A stretch of 42,848 bases of DNA. It comes from Polynucleobacter sp. (GTDB lineage Bacteria; Pseudomonadota; Gammaproteobacteria; Burkholderiales; Burkholderiaceae). Position numbers and translations under genes: made by a program. The DNA lies in NCBI GenBank assembly GCA_016462905.1, contig JAEMSI010000006.1:1-42848 (forward strand), written 5' to 3'. Below the pieces are notes generated by a model. The model had not been told where the DNA came from. It was given only the letters and a program-made list of their open reading frames with translations, and searched no databases. The stretch's first letter is position 1. Each line of letters opens with the position of its first letter. Shown here piece after piece: positions 1 to 8,045 of this stretch.

Positions 1-197
1 GATTGGCTGATTCCGCGGAATCGATAATCATTCACCACGGTAACGTTGGCAGTAATCGGTCCAGACGGATTTTCTGCAACTGCCTGTGCACCTGATCCTT
101 TGTCGGTTAAAACTACCTGAGCTGATACAACCCCACTTAATAAACTGGAAATTGCTAAAGCAATCGCTGTTTTTTTAATTAATTTGCAATTTGACAT
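1..197 (-). CDS. TorF-family (Gcw_chp) putative porin, 5' part only
   Basis: This is the N-terminal 65 codons of a minus-strand gene that runs off the left window edge. The start is ATG at 197-195, preceded by a good ribosome site (AAAGGAG about 8 bases upstream). Residues 1-26 form a signal peptide (basic start, hydrophobic core, cleavage after VSA). The mature part reaches NDYRFRGISQ at residues 56-65, the typical first beta-strand motif of the TIGR02001/TorF outer-membrane family. Homologues in betaproteobacteria often precede glnK and amtB (nlmA-glnK-amtB in Herbaspirillum), so I infer a role in nitrogen limitation, perhaps solute uptake. The promoter found upstream supports this. The rest of the gene and any glnK/amtB lie outside the window. 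Confidence 0.85.
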   Translation of the reverse strand, partial: MSNCKLIKKTAIALAISSLLSGVVSAQVVLTDKGSGAQAVAENPSGPITANVTVVNDYRFRGISQ

Positions 198-246
198 CTT
201 TACCACTCCTTTAAGATCGAATTGTGGGAACATCCCCATCAGATAT

Positions 247-264
247 AAGCAATAATCGTGCCAA
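247..264 (-). promoter_or_regulatory. sigma-54 (RpoN) -24/-12 promoter for the porin gene
   Basis: The minus strand reads TTGGCACGATTATTGCTT from 264 to 247. It matches the consensus TGGCACG-N4-TTGC at every fixed position. The -24 GG lies at 262-261 and the -12 GC at 250-249, which is the canonical spacing. Transcription would start near 237, giving a leader of about 40 bases before the ATG at 197. Family knowledge makes sigma-54 control plausible for a porin gene linked to glnK-amtB. Confidence 0.85.
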
Positions 265-282
265 TTATAATATAGTCAATAA

Positions 283-295
283 AATCAGTTACTTA
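283..295 (+). promoter_or_regulatory. candidate IHF site between enhancer and sigma-54 promoter
   Basis: The plus strand reads AATCAGTTACTTA, which fits the IHF consensus WATCARNNNNTTR throughout. It lies between the sigma-54 core and the upstream NtrC-like sites, where IHF usually bends DNA. The consensus is loose and the region is AT-rich, so a chance match is possible. Confidence 0.45.
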
Positions 296-341
296 AATAC
301 ATAAATTACCTTTACATAAGACTTTATATTGGAATTTTTGG

Positions 342-356
342 GCTCATTCTGGGTGC
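342..356. promoter_or_regulatory. weak second NtrC-like site
   Basis: The sequence is GCTCA-N5-GGTGC. The right arm is a perfect NtrC half-site (GGTGC) and the left arm is degenerate. Its centre is about 112 bases upstream of the predicted sigma-54 start, close to where NtrC sites sit in other nitrogen-regulated promoters. Confidence 0.4.
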
Positions 357-380
357 AGGGGATAGATTAAACTTAAATAC

Positions 381-395
381 GCACTATAAAAGTGC
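381..395. promoter_or_regulatory. NtrC-like enhancer site (GCACT-N5-AGTGC)
   Basis: This is a perfect inverted repeat with a five-base spacer, GCACTATAAAAGTGC. It matches NtrC operators of the form GCACY-N5-RGTGC. It is centred about 150 bases upstream of the predicted sigma-54 start of the porin gene, and about 84 bases upstream of the divergent ubiK start, so it could influence either gene. Assignment to NtrC is by consensus and context. Confidence 0.6.
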
Positions 396-471
396 ATATT
401 TATACCCAAAATCAGTAATTTCGCCCTCGTGGTCAGATAATTTAAAAATAGAACCGCCTTAAAATAAAGTT

Positions 472-747
472 ATGCAAAAACCAAGCCAAACCTTTGAGCA
501 GATTCGTGAGCAAATGCAAACCATCGCCAGCGATATGCAAAACAAAATTGGGGATGCGATTCGTCAATCCCCCGCAAAAGACCTTGAAAAAAATATTCGC
601 TCCATGATGACACAAGGATTTCAAAAAATGGATTTGGTTACCAGAGAGGAGTTTGACGTACAAGCCAAAGTGCTTTCTAAAACCAGAGAAAAGTTAGAGG
701 CGCTCGAGCAAAAAGTTGCCCTCCTCGAAAAACAAAATCACTCCTAG
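472..747 (+). CDS. ubiK: UbiK-type ubiquinone biosynthesis accessory factor (BMFP domain)
   Basis: This 91-residue acidic and basic helical protein has the family pattern: an N-terminal amphipathic segment (EQIREQMQTIASDMQNKIG) and a C-terminal coiled coil over about residues 55-90 (REEFDVQAKVLSK, KLEALEQKVALLE). The family (YqiC/UbiK) forms trimers, binds membrane lipid and assists the soluble Ubi complex in late aerobic ubiquinone synthesis. The ATG has no obvious Shine-Dalgarno sequence. It lies 12 bases before comM, a common betaproteobacterial pairing, and is divergent from the porin gene. Confidence 0.85.
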   Translation: MQKPSQTFEQIREQMQTIASDMQNKIGDAIRQSPAKDLEKNIRSMMTQGFQKMDLVTREEFDVQAKVLSKTREKLEALEQKVALLEKQNHS

Positions 748-759
748 ACCCCCCATTAT

Positions 760-2355
760 TTGCCATTAGCTGTCACTTACAGCCGTAGCCTTCAGGGCCT
801 CGATGCTGAATTAGTTCATGTGGAAGTCCATCTTGCCAACGGCCTGCCCAGTTTTACGATGGTTGGTTTGCCTGATGCCGAGGTTCGAGAAAGCAAAGAT
901 CGGGTTAGAGCTGCAATTATAGAAAGTGGCTTCGATTTTCCCGCAAGGCGAATTACCGTTAATCTCGCTCCAGCCGATTTAAGAAAAGCATCTGGTCGAT
1001 TTGATCTGGCCATTGCGCTGGGCATCTTAGCTGCAAATAAAATAATTTCCAGCCAACAAATCTTGGATTATGAATTTGTTGGCGAATTATCACTATCAGG
1101 AGAAATTAGACCGATTCAATCCTGTCTTGCAATGGCATTGGCCATGCAGAAACTGAATAATCAGCGTACTTTCATTATTCCGTTTGCCAATTTAGAAGAA
1201 ACTGCCTGGGTTCAAAAAATTAAATTATTGGCCAGCAAAAATTTAAAAGAGGTGTGTGATTTTTTATCAGGAAAAATTAAACTACATCAGCATGCTGCAA
1301 TCAAACCTTCTCTTGTTGCTTCGCTTGCGGCTTCACCAAATAGCACGCCGACTCAATCAACAGCGACCGATAATCATCAAAATGACTTAGACGATTTTTC
1401 AGATGTACGCGGGCAATTATTTGCGAAGCGGGGTCTCGAAATAGCAGCTGCCGGTTTTCATTCGGTATTGCTTTCTGGTCCCCCAGGAACGGGCAAAACG
1501 ATGTTAGCTAAACGTCTACCCAGTATTTTGCCGCCCCTAAGCCAAGAAGAGGCGCTAGAGCTAGCCGCTTTAGTCTCGCTACATCGTCGTATTAGTCCCT
1601 TTGATTCAATAGGGCTGCCGAGCTTAATTCGTCCTTTCAGGAACCCCCATCACACCAGCACCACCAGCGCGCTAGTCGGGGGTGGAGCACTTCCGCAAGC
1701 AGGTGAAATCTCCTTAGCTAATTATGGGGTTTTATTCTTAGATGAATTTCCAGAATTTTCTCGCTCAAGCTTGGAGGCTCTCAGAGAGCCTTTACAAAAT
1801 GGTGAAATTACCATTGCTCGCGCCCGTTTTCGTCAATCCTTCCCCGCCAAATTTATTTTGCTTGCAGCCATGAACCCTTGTCCATGTGGCTTCTTGGGGC
1901 ATCCCAAAAAACAGTGTCGCTGTACTTTGGCACAAATTCAACGCTACCAATTAAAAGTATCGGGTCCACTTTTAGATCGAATTGCAATTCGTATTTCAGT
2001 AAACGCTGAAGATGAAAATGCTTTCATAGAGGAAAAGCAAGCCGAAACATCAAAGGAGATATTAAATCGGGTGATAGGTGCGTGGGATATTCAATACCAA
2101 CGTCAGGGCAAATTAAACCATTTTTTAAATGCGTATGAAGTAAGTCAATATATTCGGATTGATGATCAAGCACATTCCAATATTGCTCCTATTTGGAAAA
2201 TGGTGGGCGCATCCGGAAGAGGATTGCATCGAGTATTAAAGATAGCAAGAACAATTGCCGATTTAGAGGGTGATCAATCTAACCATATCCAATTAAATCA
2301 TCTATTAGAAGCAGTTTCTTTTAGTAAGCCCTTGATTAAGCCAATGACTTTCTGA
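760..2355 (+). CDS. comM: ComM/YifB AAA+ ATPase (Mg-chelatase-like)
   Basis: A 531-residue ComM/YifB protein. The N-terminal third is the Lon-protease-like ChlI fold. The AAA+ core has Walker A GPPGTGKT at about 241-248 and Walker B VLFLDEFPEF at about 324-333. A cysteine cluster (NPCPCGFLGHPKKQCRC) lies at about 372-388, followed by the Mg-chelatase C-terminal domain. In naturally competent bacteria ComM is a hexameric helicase that drives branch migration during integration of incoming DNA; elsewhere its role is less clear. The start is TTG at 760, because no ATG or GTG lies in frame between the ubiK stop and the conserved N-terminus. It is probably co-transcribed with ubiK and is convergent with the next gene 13 bases away. 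Confidence 0.9.
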   Translation: MPLAVTYSRSLQGLDAELVHVEVHLANGLPSFTMVGLPDAEVRESKDRVRAAIIESGFDFPARRITVNLAPADLRKASGRFDLAIALGILAANKIISSQQILDYEFVGELSLSGEIRPIQSCLAMALAMQKLNNQRTFIIPFANLEETAWVQKIKLLASKNLKEVCDFLSGKIKLHQHAAIKPSLVASLAASPNSTPTQSTATDNHQNDLDDFSDVRGQLFAKRGLEIAAAGFHSVLLSGPPGTGKTMLAKRLPSILPPLSQEEALELAALVSLHRRISPFDSIGLPSLIRPFRNPHHTSTTSALVGGGALPQAGEISLANYGVLFLDEFPEFSRSSLEALREPLQNGEITIARARFRQSFPAKFILLAAMNPCPCGFLGHPKKQCRCTLAQIQRYQLKVSGPLLDRIAIRISVNAEDENAFIEEKQAETSKEILNRVIGAWDIQYQRQGKLNHFLNAYEVSQYIRIDDQAHSNIAPIWKMVGASGRGLHRVLKIARTIADLEGDQSNHIQLNHLLEAVSFSKPLIKPMTF

Positions 2356-2368
2356 TTGCAGGAATCTG

Positions 2369-3001
2369 CTACAGAGCCCTAAACTCATCAAAGAAGGTAT
2401 TGTCGTTATCGTTATCGAAAACTTTGTCAATCACTAGCAAAGTATCTGTTTTGGCTAATGCGGGGATAGGCTTGATCAAGCTCAGTTGATAAATGAATAC
2501 GCTGCCATTGCTCTGTGGTCGCATAATCCACTGAGTGCGCATCAAGCGTGCATCTCCCTTAGGCTTATTCACACGCAAGTAATAGTCGGTTTTATAAGCT
2601 CCGTTATTTCCTTGATTCAATTTAGGAGATACTTTATTGGTAATTTGATCAAATTGAGGGGGTCCTGCAACTTGTCCTTCTTTTTCTAAAAGTAATTTAG
2701 ACTTTAATTGCTCTAATATGGGATTCGTTTCTGAAATGAGTGAGGGCGGGACCATGATCGTCATGACAGAATAAATTTCCTCATCAACCCCCGCGAATTG
2801 CAAATACTGTTTTAATAAATAGGATTGCCCTCCAAAATAGTATGGAATATCTCGCTCTAATTGTTGAGGCTTTGCTGGAAATTGCGCAGTAAAGCCTAAT
2901 GACTCATTACGGACAATCCGCCAATCGTATTGAGGACTGCATGCCAATAAAAATAGGGTCAGAAAGACCGCCAGGTATTCTTTAAACAAGACCCGCTTCA
3001 T
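2369..3001 (-). CDS. predicted lipoprotein of unknown function
   Basis: A 210-residue protein with a lipoprotein signal: basic N-terminus, hydrophobic stretch and lipobox LLAC with the acylated Cys at 21. I chose ATG at 3001 because it begins directly at the signal peptide; a longer in-frame start at 3043 would add 14 residues within lipA. The mature part holds a segment [12 protein letters not shown], reminiscent of small periplasmic domains with an FxxxFPxKP motif, and no catalytic motif I recognise. The gene overlaps the 3' end of lipA by 20 bases and is the last gene of the lipB-lipA run. Function unknown; a cell-envelope role is all the signal supports. Confidence 0.7.
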   Translation of the reverse strand: MKRVLFKEYLAVFLTLFLLACSPQYDWRIVRNESLGFTAQFPAKPQQLERDIPYYFGGQSYLLKQYLQFAGVDEEIYSVMTIMVPPSLISETNPILEQLKSKLLLEKEGQVAGPPQFDQITNKVSPKLNQGNNGAYKTDYYLRVNKPKGDARLMRTQWIMRPQSNGSVFIYQLSLIKPIPALAKTDTLLVIDKVFDNDNDNTFFDEFRAL

Positions 3002-3977
3002 GCGCCTGTTGATCAGCGTGATAACTGGATCGCACCATTGCACCTACTGCAGCATGACTGAACCCCATCTCGCGTGCTTTCTTTTCAAAAAATGCAAACC
3101 TATCTGGGTGCATATAGCGCAATACCGGTAAATGATGATTTGAGGGTGCTAAATATTGCCCAATGGTTAACATATTAATTTGATGAGCGCGCATATCTTC
3201 CATTACTTGCAGAATTTCATCATCGGTTTCGCCCAATCCAACCATCATTCCACTTTTAGTTGGGATCGCTGCGAAGCGCTCTTTAAAATTGCTTAAGAGT
3301 TTTAAAGAATGCATGTAATCAGAACCCGGTCTAGCTTGCTTATACAAGCGCGGAACTGTTTCTAAATTGTGATTCATCACATCGGGCAATCCCAGTGGGT
3401 CTGCACCAAAAATATCAAGTGCTTTTTCTAAACGTCCCCGAAAATCAGGAACCAACACCTCTATACGAGTCATGGGCGAATGAAGCCGAATCTGTTTAAT
3501 GCAATCAACAAAGTGCTGCGCTCCGCCATCGCGTAAATCGTCACGATCAACGCTCGTAATCACAACGTACTTTAGTTTTAAAGCGGCAATGGTTTTGGCT
3601 AAATTGATTGGCTCATTTAGATCCAAAGGGTCTGGGCGCCCATGACCTACATCACAAAATGGGCAACGCCGAGTGCATTTATCACCCATGATCATAAAGG
3701 TTGCGGTCCCTTTACCGAAACACTCGCCGATGTTTGGGCAGCTTGCCTCTTCACATACCGTGACCAAATGATTCTCGCGTAATATTTTTTTAATTTCACC
3801 AAAACGAGAATTGCCAGATGCAGCTTTTACTCGAATCCAATCGGGTTTTTTTAGGGCCTCGCCAATCGGAATAATCTTGATCGGGATACGGGATGTTTTA
3901 TCGGCTGACTTTTGTTTTTGTAAAGGATCGTAATGAGCTATCGGCTCATTAGTTTGATCTGATTTAGGGTTAGGCAT
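2982..3977 (-). CDS. lipA: lipoyl synthase
   Basis: This 331-residue radical-SAM enzyme inserts two sulfurs into octanoyl groups on E2 and H-protein domains to make lipoyl cofactors. Both iron-sulfur sites are visible: the auxiliary cluster cysteines C75, C80 and C86 ([12 protein letters not shown]) and the radical-SAM motif CTRRCPFC with C101, C105 and C108. The C-terminal RSSYHAD segment carries the conserved serine that ligates the auxiliary cluster. The N-terminus is about 50 residues of variable, charged sequence before the core. The gene starts 3 bases after the lipB stop and is surely co-translated with it. Confidence 0.97.
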   Translation of the reverse strand: MPNPKSDQTNEPIAHYDPLQKQKSADKTSRIPIKIIPIGEALKKPDWIRVKAASGNSRFGEIKKILRENHLVTVCEEASCPNIGECFGKGTATFMIMGDKCTRRCPFCDVGHGRPDPLDLNEPINLAKTIAALKLKYVVITSVDRDDLRDGGAQHFVDCIKQIRLHSPMTRIEVLVPDFRGRLEKALDIFGADPLGLPDVMNHNLETVPRLYKQARPGSDYMHSLKLLSNFKERFAAIPTKSGMMVGLGETDDEILQVMEDMRAHQINMLTIGQYLAPSNHHLPVLRYMHPDRFAFFEKKAREMGFSHAAVGAMVRSSYHADQQAHEAGLV

Positions 3978-3980
3978 GAT

Positions 3981-4643
3981 TTAATAATTTAACTGCTGAA
4001 GAAGATCATTGCATAATTGTTTAGAAACCATCTCAATATTTTCGCTGATTCCTAAGGTTCTCATATCCACTGTCTTTAAACCCACATATCCACAGGGATG
4101 AATATTTTTAAATGGCTCTAAATCCATGTCGACATTCAGCGCTACACCGTGATAAGAGCCTTTTTTTGCGATCTTAAGACCCAATGCGGCAATTTTAGCC
4201 CCATGAAATTTGGGGTCAATTAGATCGTGTTTGGCGATATATAGCCCGGGCGCTCCCATTTTTCGCTCTACCTGAACTTGATAGCTTGCTAAAGTATTCA
4301 TCACCGCCTGCTCAATTCGAAAAACCAATTCCTTCGCGAAATAAGGGCGTCGTTTTAAATCAAGCAAAACATAGGCAATGATTTGACCGGGGCCGTGATA
4401 CGTAATTTCTCCACCGCGGTCAGTCTGAATTAAGGGAATTTGGGCATTGAAGTTTAATAAATTGCTTGGATCGGCCGCCAATCCTAGGGTATATACCGGC
4501 GGATGCTGTAAAAACCAAATTTCATCAGGCGTTTCGGCTTGACGCTCTTGATTAAAGCTTCGCATCTTCTGATACGTCAACTGATATTCCTGCAAGCCTA
4601 AATAATGGACTTGAATTATCGGGATATTCGTTTTCGTTTCCAT
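3981..4643 (-). CDS. lipB: octanoyl-[ACP]:protein N-octanoyltransferase
   Basis: LipB moves octanoate from acyl carrier protein to lipoyl domains, supplying the LipA substrate. The 220-residue protein has RGGEITYHGPGQ (residues 76-87) and the catalytic dyad: Lys150 in GAKIAALG and Cys184 in HPCGYVG. Length is normal for the family. It lies between ybeD and lipA in the order ybeD-lipB-lipA seen in many proteobacteria, with only short gaps, so one transcript is likely. Confidence 0.96.
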   Translation of the reverse strand: METKTNIPIIQVHYLGLQEYQLTYQKMRSFNQERQAETPDEIWFLQHPPVYTLGLAADPSNLLNFNAQIPLIQTDRGGEITYHGPGQIIAYVLLDLKRRPYFAKELVFRIEQAVMNTLASYQVQVERKMGAPGLYIAKHDLIDPKFHGAKIAALGLKIAKKGSYHGVALNVDMDLEPFKNIHPCGYVGLKTVDMRTLGISENIEMVSKQLCNDLLQQLNY

Positions 4644-4665
4644 TTAATGCATTTACATTTTTAAG

Positions 4666-4962
4666 CTACAGAACCACTTTGACTAAAGGGTGAGTTGATA
4701 GGGTGCGATATAGCTCATCTAATTGCTCGCGACTATGGGCATGAATCATCAAAGTTAAGCCTAAATAGTTTCCATCACGAGAAGGGCGCTTTTCAATTTC
4801 ATTTGGGTCAAATTGAGAATCGAATTGCTTGGCAATATGCACGATTGCAGGAATAAATTCTGGAGATTCTTTTCCCATGACCTTAATCGGAAAAATACAG
4901 GGGTATTCAATTAAGGATTTTTCCTCTGGGGTGGGCAAGCTAGTCTTATTGTTTTCTGACAT
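4666..4962 (-). CDS. ybeD: YbeD/DUF493 family protein
   Basis: A 98-residue protein with the DUF493 core: a start region resembling LIEYPCIFPIKVMG, followed by a ferredoxin-like alpha/beta fold ending in THPLVKVVL. E. coli YbeD has an ACT-like fold and unknown function, and is encoded just upstream of lipB there too. That arrangement suggests a regulatory or assembly role in lipoate synthesis, but this has not been shown. Confidence 0.9.
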   Translation of the reverse strand: MSENNKTSLPTPEEKSLIEYPCIFPIKVMGKESPEFIPAIVHIAKQFDSQFDPNEIEKRPSRDGNYLGLTLMIHAHSREQLDELYRTLSTHPLVKVVL

Positions 4963-4976
4963 AGGTCACTTTTTCT

Positions 4977-5690
4977 TTAATTGGGCCGAACCTGCCCCAA
5001 CCACTGCTGCAAAATAATATGACGAATGCAATGTAATTTACGATGAAAGAAGTGGTCTGCGCCAGGAATGACTTGCACAGTCAACTCTTGCGGTCTGGCC
5101 CAATCAAAAACCTGTGCCAAAGTAATGGTTTCATCCAGCTCGCCATGGATCACCAGCGTATCCGGTGGCACCTCAGGAAGGTCCCATTTGCCCGCAGCGC
5201 TACCAACCAGGACTAAACGCTCCGCTGGCTTACCTAATTCAACTAAACGATTACATAAATGGCTGCCCACGAAACTACCAAATGAAAATCCGCCAATCAT
5301 CAGCGGTAAATTGCCCACTTGATCAATCCACTGATCGCCAGAGGCGCTGGGCATATCTTTCTTCCAGGCGGACGACTGTTTCATCCACTCGCTCACATAA
5401 TACAAATCGTCGAGTTCACCGCGGCCTTCGTCGTATGTTCCAGCGCTAGTTCCCACACCGCGAAAATTAGGTCGCACGCTGATATAAGCTAATTGATTAA
5501 AAGTCCTTGCCAGAGTTTGAATTACCTTATTGTCCATACTCCCTCCCTGCAAGGGATGGGGATGGGCTAACAGTGCCATACCGCGCAACTGAAAATCAGG
5601 CTGTTTCTTTAGTTCCTCTGGGAAATCAACCGATAATTGAATTAAACCAACCGGGCCATCAATATGAATGATTTGGGTACGGCTATTCAT
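4977..5690 (-). CDS. alpha/beta hydrolase (COG2945 type)
   Basis: A 237-residue single-domain hydrolase. Visible elements are HPHPLQGGSMDNKV (residues 43-56), typical of COG2945 proteins, the nucleophile elbow GFSFGS with Ser136, an acid at Asp186 (HGELDE) and the catalytic His213 (GADHFFH). No signal peptide, so cytoplasmic. The substrate cannot be read from the sequence. It sits between a ferredoxin-like gene and ybeD-lipBA; because those genes handle acyl-thioester chemistry, an acyl-ester or thioester substrate is possible, but this is only inference. Confidence 0.85.
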   Translation of the reverse strand: MNSRTQIIHIDGPVGLIQLSVDFPEELKKQPDFQLRGMALLAHPHPLQGGSMDNKVIQTLARTFNQLAYISVRPNFRGVGTSAGTYDEGRGELDDLYYVSEWMKQSSAWKKDMPSASGDQWIDQVGNLPLMIGGFSFGSFVGSHLCNRLVELGKPAERLVLVGSAAGKWDLPEVPPDTLVIHGELDETITLAQVFDWARPQELTVQVIPGADHFFHRKLHCIRHIILQQWLGQVRPN

Positions 5691-5698
5691 TAAAAAAA

Positions 5699-6007
5699 TT
5701 AAACCAGCTGAAGACGCTCAACAGGCTTGCCTTTTAACAAATGCGACTGAATAATTTCTTCGACATCACTAGTATCAACCATAGAATACCAAGTGCCCTC
5801 TGGGTAAATCACCATGACAGGACCGTTAGCGCAATGATCTAAACAACCCGCCTTATTAACTCGCACTTGATTTGGTCCGGCTAAACCAAGCTCTTTAACG
5901 CGTTTTTTTGCAAAATCAAATAAATGAGTAGCATTATGGGCTTCACAACAATCGTCGCCATTAGTCCGTTGATTTAAACAAAAAAATAAATGGTATTGAT
6001 AGCTCAT
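5699..6007 (-). CDS. thioredoxin-fold [2Fe-2S] ferredoxin
   Basis: A 102-residue protein with the cysteine layout of thioredoxin-like 2Fe-2S ferredoxins: C10 in FFCLNQR, C20 or C21 after a short loop, then the pair C55 and C59 in AGCLDHC, followed by GPVMVIYPEGTWY. Such proteins carry electrons, but their partners are mostly unknown. It lies 8 bases upstream of the hydrolase gene in the run leading to the Fe-S enzyme LipA, so it could serve as an electron donor there; the sequence does not prove it. Confidence 0.88.
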   Translation of the reverse strand: MSYQYHLFFCLNQRTNGDDCCEAHNATHLFDFAKKRVKELGLAGPNQVRVNKAGCLDHCANGPVMVIYPEGTWYSMVDTSDVEEIIQSHLLKGKPVERLQLV

Positions 6008-6042
6008 CTAAAAATTATACGTCTCTATTTAATCTTTTGTAT

Positions 6043-7173
6043 TTAATTTAATTTTCGATATTGTCGAAATAAATAAAAAAATGCTGCACTTAACCAAAGC
6101 CATGAAAACCATTGCATTAGTTCATTAAAGTGCACCAAACCACCTTGGCGCCAAACCCGTAAGGCTAGATTAAAGTAAGGATTTTCAGGTAAATAGTTAA
6201 CTACGATCAATAAAATCAGGATGGCAATAAAACTCATGTACAGGATGCAGGATCTTCTGATATCCAAAAAGTAATATAAAAGTATGCTACCAATTACCAT
6301 TCCCCAAAAAGCACCCGCAGTGAGCCAAGATAAACTCATTGAAAAATTAAACTGTAGAGCAGTAAAAAAAGTTTTGATCACGGTACTCACCAGCAACAAA
6401 GTGATTAATAGTTTCCACTTTGACCATTTTGAGTGACTGGGTCGAATTGAAAGCGATAAGAGCAAACCAAAGGCGAGCCACGCCAATGTGGTAATGAGAA
6501 TCTCTTGCATAGTGTGATTCATCACCATGGTTCCCCAGTCAATCTGTGTTTCTCCCATAAAACCCCAAGCACCTAAACCTAACCATGAGTTTTGTGGATA
6601 AATTTGCGCAAATGGAAATAATAAAAATAGGGCACAAGCTAACCAATCGGCTCCAAACCAAGAATCAAAACCTTGCAGTATTGCACTACCCGATAGCAAC
6701 TTAGGTCCCAAGGGAATAGCTAGTAAGGCGCCTATAAAGGCACCTAAAGTATTGGCAATCCAATCACTTTGGCTAGGAATCCGAGTTGGTATCCAGGTCT
6801 GCAAAGACTCAATCGAAGCAGCCAATAGCGCACTAAAAAAAATCGCCATGAGTAGCGCAACAAAATCTTGATAACGTGGATAGAGTGCAAAAACACATAA
6901 AAACCCCAATGGGATATACCCTAAAACATTCATACTGAGCTCAAACACACCGATAAATTGAGGAAATGGGGCTTGCCACCAAGCAAAAACTGGGACGCCA
7001 ATCTGAATATTAAAATCAAACGGGCTAAGACAGCCGTATAGAATTAAGAGAACATAAAGTAGGGTAACTGCTCTTGCTAAAGGCATCGCCTGCAAAGGCC
7101 AGAGAAATAATTGCGGTCTTGGCCCTCTGGGCGACAGATCTTCTTGAGGATTATTTTGCTGTGAACTGGTCAT
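6043..7173 (-). CDS. VanZ-like integral membrane protein
   Basis: A 376-residue protein, hydrophobic for most of its length, with about nine or ten membrane segments. The N-terminal half holds the VanZ pattern: LSPFDF, NVLGYIPLG, then ESLQTWIPTRIPSQSDWIAN with its conserved Glu, Asp and Asn. VanZ was named for teicoplanin resistance, but most proteobacterial members are uncharacterised and belong to the envelope. The extra C-terminal membrane half is longer than minimal VanZ. It is the first gene of the minus run and is divergent from birA with only 39 bases between, so their promoters must overlap. Confidence 0.85.
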   Translation of the reverse strand: MTSSQQNNPQEDLSPRGPRPQLFLWPLQAMPLARAVTLLYVLLILYGCLSPFDFNIQIGVPVFAWWQAPFPQFIGVFELSMNVLGYIPLGFLCVFALYPRYQDFVALLMAIFFSALLAASIESLQTWIPTRIPSQSDWIANTLGAFIGALLAIPLGPKLLSGSAILQGFDSWFGADWLACALFLLFPFAQIYPQNSWLGLGAWGFMGETQIDWGTMVMNHTMQEILITTLAWLAFGLLLSLSIRPSHSKWSKWKLLITLLLVSTVIKTFFTALQFNFSMSLSWLTAGAFWGMVIGSILLYYFLDIRRSCILYMSFIAILILLIVVNYLPENPYFNLALRVWRQGGLVHFNELMQWFSWLWLSAAFFYLFRQYRKLN

Positions 7174-7212
7174 AAGTATTCATTCTAGGTCAGACTTTTC
7201 TACAATACAGAA

Positions 7213-8031
7213 ATGAAATGGAATTGCATCCTAGAGCGTGTTGTCGAAACAGGCTCAACCAACCACGATCTGCTAGTACGCTGGCGGGCAGGCGAACTGA
7301 TTGACCCAATATCCCGCCTAGCCCAAAACCAAACTGCAGGCAAAGGTCGTAATGGCAGGCTATGGAAAACACAGGCAAATGATTCGCTCTGTTTCTCCTT
7401 AGCCTATCCCTTTGAAAAAGAAATACAACACTTATCGGGCTTGAGTCTGATTTGTGGACTTGCAGTACTTACAGGGATTTCCAAAGCACTCGGGATTTCG
7501 AAAAAAAATTTGTATGAACGGGGCTTACGTCTAAAGTGGCCTAACGATTTATTACTCAATCATCTCAAGTTGGGCGGTATTCTAATTGAGGGTGGCAAAC
7601 TCAGTAACTCCACCAATCAAATTGAGCCTAGTTGGATGATTATTGGTGTTGGTCTCAATCTTCACGTTAATACTGAAATTGAAAAAATAATTGGGCATCG
7701 ATTGGCAAGTCTTGATCATCTCATTTCTCCCAGCGAAAAATTGCCTGCGGCCGATAGCATTTGGCTTCATATTCTAGATAGCTTTTATGACTATCTCTCC
7801 ACTATGAATCGAAGCGGTTTTCAATCGTTTAAGGAGGAATGGAACCAATGGGACGCCTATTCTGCTTGCCAAGTTGATATTCGGGAGGGGAACTCATCCA
7901 ATGACAAGGTATTCATAAGCGGGGTCAATTGCGGAGTAAACCAAGAAGGTGCTCTTATATTATCAATGCCCAATACAAATGAAACTAAATTGATCTATGC
8001 TGGCGATGTCTCTCTCCGTCCATCTATTTAA
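7213..8031 (+). CDS. birA: biotin--[acetyl-CoA-carboxylase] ligase, monofunctional
   Basis: BirA activates biotin to biotinyl-AMP and attaches it to the carboxyl-carrier protein of acetyl-CoA carboxylase. This 272-residue protein starts directly in the catalytic domain (ETGSTNHDLL, residues 12-21), then shows the adenylate loop GKGRNGRLW (43-51), LKWPNDL at about 107-113 and KLGGILIEG shortly after. The N-terminal helix-turn-helix of E. coli BirA is absent, so it should not act as the biotin-operon repressor. A small SH3-like C-terminal domain follows. It pairs with coaX 14 bases downstream, as in Bordetella and relatives. Confidence 0.95.
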   Translation: MKWNCILERVVETGSTNHDLLVRWRAGELIDPISRLAQNQTAGKGRNGRLWKTQANDSLCFSLAYPFEKEIQHLSGLSLICGLAVLTGISKALGISKKNLYERGLRLKWPNDLLLNHLKLGGILIEGGKLSNSTNQIEPSWMIIGVGLNLHVNTEIEKIIGHRLASLDHLISPSEKLPAADSIWLHILDSFYDYLSTMNRSGFQSFKEEWNQWDAYSACQVDIREGNSSNDKVFISGVNCGVNQEGALILSMPNTNETKLIYAGDVSLRPSI

Positions 8032-8045
8032 AGCCTGCGCTCAAA

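Noticed and set aside
264..279. TATAAT (269-264) with TTGACT (279-274) on the minus strand, resembling a sigma-70 promoter for the porin gene
   Set aside because: The two hexamers are only 4 bases apart, far too close, and the exact sigma-54 element overlaps them.
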